From Aegilops tauschii subsp. strangulata (Eukaryota > Streptophyta > Magnoliopsida > Poales > Poaceae), in contig NC_053039.3 of the NCBI RefSeq assembly GCF_002575655.3, positions 377,371,633-377,435,632 of the forward strand: a DNA stretch of 64,000 nt. The letters run 5' to 3'. The notes under the pieces are model-generated. The model did no database searches and was not told where the DNA came from. It saw nothing but the letters and a program-made list of their open reading frames with translations. Below, one piece after another: positions 49,321-58,420 of the stretch (the first letter of the stretch is position 1; each line of letters opens with the position of its first letter). The position numbers and the translations under genes were made by a program.

Positions 49321-49960
49321 CAATAACGTCATTAAAACATGACTTATTCCTGGTTTTCCAAAATACCCAGATAATTGCCGATATACCACTAGCAATTACT
49401 CATGTAATATTATCAAAAAAATCATTGACCAACTAGCAATGTTACTAAAAGAGTCTGGAGTTTCACGCAGTTCAAAAGCACATTTTATCACATTCCAAGT
49501 ATAGCTAGTCACATGACAAGTGAAAACAAGTGATCTAAACTTTCATTTATGCTACAAAACATACATTTAGCCTCACACCGCCAACCTTTATGAATAAGGC
49601 CCTGTTCGGAGAACCTCCACTCCACAACTCCACTCCCGAAGTAGGTGGAGTTACTGTTTAAAGTTGCAGAGCGGCTGTTTCCTGGCTCCGCAACTCCTCG
49701 GATTTCGTGGAGCTGGTGGAACTCCGAACAGGGTCTAAGTACGTCCTTTGTCAGCACACCTTTTTACTAGCTAAGCATAGAGATTCTTTAACCTTGAGGG
49801 AAATTTAACACAAAAAAATCTTTCAAAGGACAAACAACTTGTCTAGCTTTGAGAGCTTTATAGATAGACTTTACTTGACTAGTTGGTCAAGCATATTTAT
49901 CTTAACTCTTCGAATCTTGGTATCCAAGATAGTCAGAAGGAAACATTCATGCCAAGCTTT
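49321..49960 (-). pseudogene. Third LINE remnant (minus strand), zf-RVT region
   Basis: Read on the minus strand and ignoring the MITE, it gives VLTKDVLIHKGWRCEAKCMFC...SLDHLF. This is the zinc-binding stretch of L1-type ORF2 with two CxxC-type ligands. Upstream (49,760-49,960) LKDFF and PSRLKN-like blocks are recognisable. Stops and frameshifts are frequent. The Tourist-like MITE at 49,598-49,735 splits it. Confidence 0.7.
49598..49735. mobile_element. Tourist-like (PIF/Harbinger) MITE, 138 bp
   Basis: The ends GGCCCTGTTCGG and CCGAACAGGGTC form a terminal inverted repeat with one mismatch. A TAA trinucleotide flanks it at 49,595-49,597 and 49,736-49,738, matching the TWA target preference of PIF/Harbinger. 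Removing it restores continuity of the LINE reading on the minus strand. Confidence 0.85.
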
Positions 49961-50570
49961 TTTTTAAGGAACCGGCAGGAGCACTGCCTTTTCATATAAG
50001 AAGAAGAAGATAGTTTATGTACAACAGAGATCCGTTTTTTTGAGAGAAACCAGACAAAACCCCTAGAAAAAAAACAGCACGATGGCACTAATCAACCGAT
50101 ACCGGCTGCCACCTGTGCGCGGCCAAAGGCCAAAGTCCTTTGCTTAATGTCGTCGAAGGCAATAGCTGCTACCTCTAGGTGCGTGAGGCGAGTTCCATTG
50201 AAGATGCGTCGGTTTCGCTCCTTTCAGATGTTCCAGATTGTGTAAAGGAAACGCCCGCTCCGCCTTCTTCTGTCATCCTTGGGCAAATTGGTGGTGAACG
50301 AATCCCACCAGTCCGAAATCCCCATAGTCCTCTCCCGTCCACACCTGGACGTGAGACCAAACTGCGGCGGCAAACGGGCAGTCCTTGCAGAGATGAGTGG
50401 CCGTCTCCGGTGCCCCCAGGCAAAGGGGGCAGCGAGGGTCGTGCGGCCATCCACGAACGGCAAGCATGTCGGCCGAGCTTTCTTAGTCTCCAAACTCGCT
50501 TGTTGAATCGTTGAATCATATGCATGTTTGTCTGCATGAGCCAAATCAGGGACATGCCTAAGCCGAGATC
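49961..50570 (-). pseudogene. Fourth LINE remnant (minus strand), ORF2 C-terminus with poly(A)
   Basis: The T-run at 49,961-49,968 is the poly(A) of a minus-strand insertion. The sequence ending AAAGGCAGTGCTCCTGCCGG is a common plant L1 tail. The minus-strand frame 50,273-50,467 has PRCPLCLGAPETATHLCKDCPFAAAVW, a zf-RVT zinc site. Another frame leads to WNI(stop)KERNRRIF near 50,240, where Trp is TGA. A weak TSD may be CATGCCAAGC (49,951) and CATGCCTAAGC (50,553). Confidence 0.72.
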
Positions 50571-52149
50571 GATTCATCAGGTTCGTGAGAGGGTATAAGT
50601 GATCTTCTAAAAAAAGAGTTGATTGTTGTATTTGGAGCTACCGGAGTGCACCTTACATGAGCTAGCTAAAGTGGGTGCTTGCAAACGAAAATCTACTAGA
50701 CTCTGGTGCATGCCCGTAGTCGTCACACATGTTTCATAACAGCCATGTCGATAGTAACATCTTCAGAGGTACACAAGTCGAATTTTCTCCCGAATGAATT
50801 TAAACCCTATTTAAGCATTCCACCTTTTGAGATACGTTGCATCTTGCGGGCGCACAACCACCATTCTTGGTATAAAGCAAGCACCAGCTTAACAATATTT
50901 TACCAGTTTAAGATGCGTTAGATGGGGATACATGCATGCACATTTTCCGCAAAAGAACTCTCTTCCCTGATTGGGCCGATATGGATAAGCCCTAACCATG
51001 CTCTTCCTTAACGATACGCATCTCAGTTAACTCCAATAATGCTCAATCTCTCTAAGCTACTAGCAACACAACATAAAGGTGGGTGCACTAAGCTAAGCTA
51101 GTAGTAGTAGATCTCCAAATCTTCGAGAATGTTCGGCTAAATATGACAGTTAACTTTGACGCACTATCAAATTAATCGACATTAAGAACAAGAAAGGCCT
51201 GTGATGTATGTGAAAAACAAAGGGGGGCGTGCAAGTTGGTCGCCCATGGTGACGCAAACGACCTTTGGCACGCACGCAAAAGTCTGCGTACGTACCCACT
51301 TTGCGCTAGTTTACTCGGCGAAACCAAACTAAGTTCGTCAGCGCACCAGCGCTCGATGTGGATATATGATGGGAGCCGGATAACGAAGGCCATTAGCAGC
51401 ACTGATCAATGATCAGGGGTGCTACTACTACATACTCTACGTTACATCGCGATTATATTAAGCTAACACTAGCCCCCGTCGCCGTCGAGCTAATTAAGCT
51501 CCATGGCGTCGACGCAGCTAAAAGCAGAACGCGCATTTATCCGGTGGTGGTACGTAGCGCGAGAATCGACGGCCTGGTCGCCGGCGGGCGGGGCCCGGGG
51601 AGGCACGGGCGTATGCGGCGGCGACACGAGACGGCGCGGGGGAACAGCCGTGGGCGGGGGTCGCCGTCGGGCTGACGCACGGCCCCGCATCTCGCCGCGC
51701 GCGTGACGATGGCGCGTGCTTCTCAGGTGTCGCGCAACGAGCCTCGCCTCGACCCCGAGACGCCTCTTCTTCCGTCGCTCGCAATACCTTTTTTTCTCCC
51801 GTGGTTCCGGTTATCATATGCGTTTCCCGTTTTGGGTGCGTGGTTTGGTTTGCTACACGGCCTGCAGCCCTACACCACCAACACTTAATTAGCTCTATTT
51901 GTTGTGTTCGGGGGCATACGAGGGTGTGACAAGAAAGTAAAACAAAGTGACCCACACTAGCAAAGTAGTGCCAGAGAATTATAATAGACGAGGAACCAAA
52001 GGCGCCTCATGATGACCCATGTAAAACACCATGGCTTGATCTCAGCTTCGCCAATTTGCGTGGGGAAGAGAGACATGTGTCGAAATGTGACAAATGCCCA
52101 TAGCTTTCCTCCACCTAGCTACTACTTTTTCTTTTTCTGAATCAAATGT
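50571..52149. other. Unassigned DNA with a GC-rich patch
   Basis: No gene or repeat terminus recognised in 50,571-51,480. About 51,490-51,715 is GC- and CpG-rich, with overlapping frames on both strands (longest minus frame 51,518-51,955). They are rich in Arg, Pro and Ala and have no domain. It could be a relic of a 5' exon or a promoter patch. Confidence 0.4.
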
Positions 52150-52250
52150 ATGTAGACATATTTTACTGTGTTTACTCACTTATTTCAGTCTGTATGTAGT
52201 TCATATTGAAATATTTAAAATATTTTATATTTGTGAACGGAGGAGTGGTA
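52150..52250. mobile_element. Degenerate Stowaway-like MITE fragment
   Basis: GTATGTAGTTCATATTGAAA and ATATTTGTGAACGGAGGAG resemble the right half of common Triticeae Stowaway MITEs that end ...GAACGGAGGGAGTA. The left terminus is not recognisable. No TSD could be set. Confidence 0.5.
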
Positions 52251-52330
52251 GTTTGTTGCAAATATCGTGGTATATACCGTTGGAATTATGCGACAATAGT
52301 TAGCACTATACGGTAGCGTCAGCAACTTAG

Positions 52331-52455
52331 CAGGTGAACTTTACAAATCATTTTTATTCTATTTATAGACAGAAAACTTGGGACACATGACAGCCAAAAT
52401 CTTTTGTGGTCGTATCTTCTTGCTACATGACAAAGAAACAATAAAAAGATATTGA
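52331..52455. repeat. Direct repeat, copy 1 (partner at 53,335)
   Basis: GTGAACTTTACAAATCATTT...TTGGGACACATGACAGCCAAA resembles 53,335-53,460 (GTGAATTTTACAAATCATAT...TTGGGACACATCAAAAGCCAAA) over about 120 bases with scattered differences. The two are in the same orientation, 1 kb apart. Confidence 0.75.
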
Positions 52456-52825
52456 TTAGACCAGGCGTTTTGGCTCCCGAGCTCCGATGAGTCTGGGAGT
52501 GTACAAACAAATAGTTAAAAATACTAAATAAATTCAAAAAAAATCTGGATTTTTGTGTGGAGAAAGATGGCTGAGTGCGTGATGTCCGCGCCAAATTTTA
52601 GAGCATTGGATGTCTGAGTAGCTCTCACAAAAAAGACAAATTTGAGGTATGTGAAAAAGTTTACTGTTTGTGCACTGTTCGGCCTTGATTTTTTTTCCTG
52701 TGAGCTATTCAGATGTCCAAATGCTTTGAAATTTGGAACGCACCTCGCGCACTCAAACATCTTCCATGCAAAAATATGTTTTTTTTGAATTTATTGTTCG
52801 TGTGAGCCAGGGTTCAGAATTGGAT
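52456..52825. mobile_element. Foldback (inverted-repeat) element
   Basis: The left arm, about 52,526-52,634 (AAATAAATTCAAAAAAAATC ... GAGTAGCTCTCACAAAAAA), pairs with the right arm, about 52,690-52,795 (TTTTTTTTCCTGTGAGCTATTC ... TTTTTTGAATTTATT). The loop is about 55 bases. Flanking GGCTCCCGAG and GTGAGCCAGGG are weakly complementary. No coding capacity; likely a MITE of unassigned superfamily. Confidence 0.7.
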
Positions 52826-53334
52826 ATTCGATATTGATTGATTTTTTAATTGTCTTAGGGTGGGACATCTTGACGCTGTCGATGTAGATCCTAGCATAGT
52901 GGATGTCGGAGGGCCCCTGCTTGGTCACGACCTTGATGCAGGGCTAGATGCACCAAAAGTTAACTCCTCGGAAATTGAGGGGTTAGGTTTTGAGGTTCCT
53001 TATAGAAAAAACACCCTCAGGTCTCTTTATTCATCAGTGGACAAATTCATCATATGTGATTTAACATGCTCAACCAGATTAACAGGGATTACATCATAAA
53101 CAGTAAAGTAATGAGCAAGATGAAAAGCCTTTCTACTAGCCAACACATGTGCTAAAACTGAAGCTTAAACCCCCGCGGGGACGAGACCGCCACACCGACA
53201 CCACCTCATGGCACTCCATCTCAATCATCACATCCAGGAACCAGTTATGAAGGTTATTTGAGGACTTCAAGTTCAGGAGAAGGGCTAGAGATGCTTCCAA
53301 GCTCTTTAGAGAGTGTTTTTGTTGTTGCGGGAAA
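52826..53334. other. Unassigned DNA between the two direct repeats
   Basis: Contains a weak 79-codon frame at 52,860-53,099 with no recognisable motif. No terminus or RNA gene was identified. Confidence 0.4.
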
Positions 53335-53460
53335 ACATGTGAATTTTACAAATCATATTTTATTTTATTTATAGATAGAAAAATTGGGACACATCAAAAG
53401 CCAAACTCTCGTGTGATTTTAATATCTCATTACTGACAAAGAATCATTCAAAGAATTATT
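53335..53460. repeat. Direct repeat, copy 2 (partner at 52,331)
   Basis: See the copy at 52,331. This copy retains TTTATAGATAGAAAAATTGGG and ACTGACAAAGAATC. Positions 53,461-53,690 after it show nothing recognisable. Confidence 0.75.
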
Positions 53461-53693
53461 TTCGAAAGGAAAATATGTACAAAGAAGTTGCACATAATGC
53501 TAGAGTCAGATACACATGTTTCTTTCTTTTTTGATGGTACACACATGTTTCCTTTTAATTAGGGGAAGATCTCCATGTTTCTTTAGCAAAAAATCTATAT
53601 TTTGAGAAGAGATTCCCATGTTTTCTTTTCTTGAGAACCATGCTCCTGTGATGGATGACCTATGATCCAGTAAGACCCAGTTTGGAAGTACTA

Positions 53694-53815
53694 CATTTGG
53701 GCCTACAGCTGTACGAATCCAGTAAAGGCTAAGCCCAGTACAACTACTTGTCTCTCAGTACTGTAGGGCCCAATAGAATTATAGCCCGAGCCAAAAAGGG
53801 ATTGCACGGGCCGGA
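53694..53815 (+). promoter_or_regulatory. Candidate PPR gene promoter with site II motifs
   Basis: TGGGCC at 53,698-53,703, AGCCCA at 53,732-53,737, GGCCCA at 53,767-53,772 and GGGCCGG near 53,809 are clustered 150-270 bases before the ATG. TGGGCC/T site II elements are common in promoters of plant genes for organelle and ribosome functions and bind TCP factors. No clear TATA box. Position and motif fit; activity is inferred. Confidence 0.45.
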
Positions 53816-53967
53816 ATCCCATTTCGACCTCATCCACGACGCGACGCACCCGCCGCGCCTCCGGCGCACGACGCGCCCGCCCTTGCCATCGTCTTCACTG
53901 CCCTCGCCGGCCGTGACACGCTCGCTGCACGCCGCTCGTTCCTCCTCCACGCTCGCTGCCACAAGCG

Positions 53968-55710
53968 ATGCCTCCTCCCACCGTCCCCTTCTTCCTCACC
54001 TCCACCACGCTCGCCACCGCCGCGAAACCGCAACGGCAGCAGCTACCGGCGCAGCCGCCGTCATGCGGCGCCCAAACCCCAGCCGACTCCCTCGCCGCGT
54101 CGTACACCGCGCGCATGCGGCTCAACCCGCACCTCGCGCTCCGCTTGTTCGACCACCTGCTCCGCTCCGGCGCCGACCCGGACCCCATAGCGTACGCGCT
54201 CGCCCTGGCCCGCTGCGCGCGGGCGCGGGCCCACCCCGCTGCCGCGCAGCTCCACGGGCACGCCGCCAAGCGCGGGGCCGCGTCCCACCGCCGCGTGCGC
54301 AACGGGCTCATCCACGCCTACTCCGTCTGCGGGATGCTCCGCGACGCGCGCAAGGTGTTCGACTATGGGCCCGAGGTGGACATGATCGCCTGGAACTGCC
54401 TGCTGCGAGGGTACGCGCATGTCAGGGACGCAGGAGCACTCCGGGAGTTCTTCGCGCGGATGCCAGCCCGAGACTCGGTCTCTTGGAACACGGTCATTGC
54501 ATGGTGTGTTGTGAATGGGGAGCATGAGGAGGCAGTTGCGGTGTTCCGGGAGATGCTTGCGAGCAATGAGTGCCAGCCTGATAGGGTGACATTGGTGAGC
54601 GTAATCTCAGCAATCGCGTACTTGGGAGCACTTGCGCAGGGGCTCTGGGCACATGCATATGTTTGCAGGAAAGAGATTGAGGTCGATGAGAAGTTGAGCT
54701 CAGCTCTAATAAACATGTACTCCAAGTGTGGTTTCATTGAGGGTTCAGTTTATGTGTTTGAAAATTCGTGTGCGCTGAGGAGCGTGGATACCTGGAATGC
54801 GATGTTAGCTGGTTTCACAGCAAGTGGCTGCAGTGAAAGAGCTTTGGATCTTTTTGCTAGAATGGAGTCATCTGGGTTCATGCCTAACAAAATTACGTTT
54901 AACAGTTTACTGAATGCTTGCAGCCACGGGGGGTTTGTTGAGGAAGGTATTGGTTATTTTGAGAGAATGACAAATTCGTATAGTATTGAGCCCGACATTG
55001 CCCACTATGGTTGTATGGTGGATCTGTTTTGCCGCGCGGGGCTGTTTGAGAAGGCAGAGGAGATGATTCAGATGATGCCAATGGAGCCAGATGCTGCTGT
55101 GTGGAAGGCCCTAGTTGGTGCTTGTAGAACTTACAACAACTTCGAGTTGGGAAAGAAGGCAGGCCACAGGCTTATCGAGGCTGCACCGAATGATCATGCA
55201 GGGTATGTGTTACTATCCAACATTTATGCGCTGGATGGCAACTGGAAAGGAGTGCATAAGGTGAGGAAGCTGATGTTGGATTGTGGAGTGCAGAAGGTAC
55301 CTGGGAGCAGTTCAATAGAACTTGATGGTGTTATTCATGAGTTCATATCTGGAGATAAAAGTCACTCAAGGAAGAGGGATGTATATGAGATGCTAAGCGA
55401 GATATGCCAGCAGTTGAAAATTGCGGGATATGCTCCAGACACCTCCCAAGTGCTGCTAGATATTGATGATGAGGATGTGAAAGAGAGTTCACTTGCTCTT
55501 CACAGCGAGAAGCTTGCACTTGCCTTTGGGTTGATTAGCACTGCACCTGGGACACCAATTAGAATTGTAAAGAACCTCCGGGTCTGTGGAGACTGTCATA
55601 ATGCGATAAAACTTCTAAGCAAGATTTATGGGAGGTGCATTATTGTTAGGGATGCAAATCGATTTCATCGTTTCAGAGAAGGGTCTTGTTCTTGCGGAGA
55701 TTACTGGTAA
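53968..55710 (+). CDS. PLS-class pentatricopeptide repeat protein with E and DYW domains
   Basis: Intronless frame of 580 codons from ATG 53,968. Residues 1-45 are rich in Ala, Ser, Thr, Pro and Arg with almost no acidic residues, as expected of a mitochondrial or chloroplast transit peptide. About nine PPR motifs of mixed P, L and S length follow (around residues 72-374), including NGLIHAYSVCG, SALINMYSKCG and NSLLNACSHGG. The E region is at about 375-445 and the PG box PGSSSIEL at 445-452. The DYW domain to 580 has its HSE signature (H512, E514), CGDC (C540, C543), H567, C574 and C576, and ends exactly DYW. DYW domains are zinc-dependent cytidine deaminases, and such proteins bind specific organellar transcripts and convert C to U. 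The site cannot be read from the sequence. It is short for the family but complete. GC content is high at the 5' end, as in many grass genes. Confidence 0.95.
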   Translation: MPPPTVPFFLTSTTLATAAKPQRQQLPAQPPSCGAQTPADSLAASYTARMRLNPHLALRLFDHLLRSGADPDPIAYALALARCARARAHPAAAQLHGHAAKRGAASHRRVRNGLIHAYSVCGMLRDARKVFDYGPEVDMIAWNCLLRGYAHVRDAGALREFFARMPARDSVSWNTVIAWCVVNGEHEEAVAVFREMLASNECQPDRVTLVSVISAIAYLGALAQGLWAHAYVCRKEIEVDEKLSSALINMYSKCGFIEGSVYVFENSCALRSVDTWNAMLAGFTASGCSERALDLFARMESSGFMPNKITFNSLLNACSHGGFVEEGIGYFERMTNSYSIEPDIAHYGCMVDLFCRAGLFEKAEEMIQMMPMEPDAAVWKALVGACRTYNNFELGKKAGHRLIEAAPNDHAGYVLLSNIYALDGNWKGVHKVRKLMLDCGVQKVPGSSSIELDGVIHEFISGDKSHSRKRDVYEMLSEICQQLKIAGYAPDTSQVLLDIDDEDVKESSLALHSEKLALAFGLISTAPGTPIRIVKNLRVCGDCHNAIKLLSKIYGRCIIVRDANRFHRFREGSCSCGDYW

Positions 55711-58171
55711 CCTTTCAGATGAGCTGCAGTTCAGTTCCGTTAGTTTCTTGTTACACAGAAATATATAGCATGCTAGAAATGTTCTGGCAATGATTATACT
55801 TGTCCATTTGAGAAAGATTTTTAGATGGGCCATGAAGCTCTTGACTCGATTTCATGTCTCTTAAATGCTAAGCTACCCATAAACCAACACCATGATGACC
55901 ACCCTCTTGTGTCTACACAACTTGAAACCTAATTATTGTCCTTTTCAGTCCCCATGATTCAATACTGAACATGAATCTGAGATGTATGCCCTACGCAAAA
56001 GTGCCATTAAATTCCGATAATTATACATCCTTTCAAATGGTAGGGACTAGAAATCATCAATTACCTGTTACATACTTAATGCTGTTTTCCAAATGTCATT
56101 ACTGTCATCATACAGTTGAGGATGACTGCTTCACATAAACTCACATTTGAATGAGAAAAGCGTAAGCCACAGGACCAACTAGGCCTTCTGCTTTTAGTTT
56201 TGGCATGTGAACTGAGACCTTGTCCGTTTTTTTTTCATCTCACACCAAGTATTAGCCTTTATGTTATATTTTTTCTGCACATGATAGATAGTCTACATTG
56301 TAGTAGCCTTGTAGGTACATATATATTTGCAGATTTTCCATAAGCCATTTGATTGCACATTCTTTGGCGAAGGCTGAGGTTGATGGATTTAACTTGCTGT
56401 TGTGTTCTTCGGTAACTGCCCTTGAGGGCATCAGAAACTCATGTACTAAAGTTTTTAACTCCTGGGATAGCAGTTACCCACTACCACTTTTATGATAGTA
56501 TTATTATCTCCCTTGCTACCTGTTGTTGATTTCAGAAGAGACATGAAGCGTTCTGCACAAGTGATAGTAATTATTGAATTTATGAACCATCTAAAGAGTG
56601 AGATTGGTAACAAGGACAAAGATCAACACTATTGGATATAAGTAATCACTTCCACCGTGCTCTTGTTATTACTACCTGGTGGTCTGGTGGATGTAGGAGC
56701 TTTGCTTTTGAATGAAAGGACAGTGGATGATGCAAACGCATGCCTATTTGGCATTATAGCATGGGTGCTGTCTGACGGGAAGGCTTCCTAGGTGTAAGTA
56801 TCACATTCTTGAAGGTGTAGTTTTCTTTGCTAGCGAAACTTTGCATGATTGCATCAAAGCCAGTAATCTTAAAGTTTAACTCTTAGATGTCAAAATTGAA
56901 TGTTTACTCTTATCTGTGCAATTATATTAATATTTGCATCTGCATGTGATATTTTGCAAGGACATTTTCATGATAAAGAGGAAGGATGTAAAGCATCATA
57001 CATCTTCACTCTTCACATCATATGATGTTTGCCATTGCTTTATAGAAAGCACCAGACTTAGAGAGACTGGACAACAGTTAATCTAATCAACCTTGTCCCA
57101 TGTAAAACAGGACGTTCTAACATTTGTAAACATTTCGAATGGTTAGTTGATTGCTAATCGAACGGGAATCTCCAATAGTGTGACGCTGGTTATCTCAAAG
57201 CTTTGCTGCATCTGATTTTGGGTGAGGTAAAGGGGGGAGAACTCCAAAGACAAACCAAAGCTGTCTTTCATGCAAGCGACCACTTTGCTGTGGAGTGTTT
57301 GAGCCATTATTTTGACAATTTATAGATAACATTTTCTCTACCATTGAGTGGTGTGTTTTGCATTCATCCAAGATTATGTTGAGGGGTATTAGAAATAACT
57401 ATTGTTAGACTATTATATGTTCCCTTAGGCACCAGAAAGTTCTACACGGCATTAGTAAGCGACCAGATGTGGTACATTATGATTACAAATTGATTTTCTT
57501 CTCTCTCTTCACACAAGGCAACATACACACGCATGCATGCACATACGCACACGCACATAATGTTATATGATAGTGTAGAATGCCCTAGCTCCACGCCAAT
57601 CATTAACAGGTTGGCCTTAATAAACAGCCTGCTGCCCTTATCAACACTATTAGTTTATTTTCCTCTTGGGGGAAGTTCTTTAGTGTTCCCCAGATATGCA
57701 TTTTGTATTTTGCACCCTATGCCCTAGTTTGTAGCTCTAATCACTGCTCTAGAGTATAATAAGACCATTAGCGTACGCCATAATGCATAATTAGGGTTTA
57801 GAATAATCGGTAATATTTACCGCTTTGTATGAATCATAGCCCACGAGGAAGGTTTCACCTAACATCGACCTTTACCAAAAATATACTCACTTGCATCTCG
57901 CGTGGAGCTGGCTTTGCCATGGACTGTGCTTTGTTTATGGTTTACAGAAAGGTGTAACATACGCTTTCCTAAGCACAATTAGAGATCCTGTACCCTAGCA
58001 CATGGGAACAAATGCTGAATTAACACAGAGGTGTACTCACAATGTGGAGATACTATGGGCCAACTTGCCCTGTAATCGAATCATCCATGTTCAACTCAAA
58101 TCATTCATCCTTGGTAATGATCCCGTTAAGACTGCTTTTGTGCTCTTTGCTTCTCGATACATCTTGGTAGT
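55711..58171. other. Non-coding DNA downstream of the PPR gene
   Basis: Probably includes the PPR 3' UTR at its start. It is AT-rich and unique-looking with no frame longer than about 65 codons and no TE termini recognised. A short CA/CG-rich stretch (GCATGCATGCACATACGCAC) is at about 57,530. Confidence 0.5.
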
Positions 58172-58420
58172 AAGTGTTTGCACAAACTTTTGTAGCATGT
58201 AGTACAAACTATGATAGGTATGGTGGATTGTTTGGTCGTTTTCTTTTTTCTTTTACTTTGAGGAAGCTTAGCATGTTTGAATCAAATCCCTTTATAGCAA
58301 GTGTTTGCACAAACTTTTGTAGCATGTAGTACAAACTATGATAGGCATGGTGGATTGTTTGGTGTGTTCTTTTTATACTTTGAGGAAGCTTAGCATGTTC
58401 AAATCAAAACTCTTTATATT
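58172..58420. repeat. 127-bp tandem duplication
   Basis: AAGTGTTTGCACAAACTTTT occurs at 58,172 and 58,299. Both copies continue through GTAGCATGTAGTACAAACTATGATAGG and TTTGAGGAAGCTTAGCATGTT with few differences. The second copy is slightly shorter in the T-rich part. Confidence 0.88.

Noticed and set aside
51518..51955. 145-codon minus-strand ORF as a gene
   Set aside because: No domain, low-complexity Arg/Pro/Ala composition, competing frames. Kept only as a GC-rich patch.
53748..54527. 259-codon frame overlapping the PPR gene in another frame
   Set aside because: Out-of-frame shadow of the GC-rich PPR 5' end, Arg/Pro-rich with no motif.
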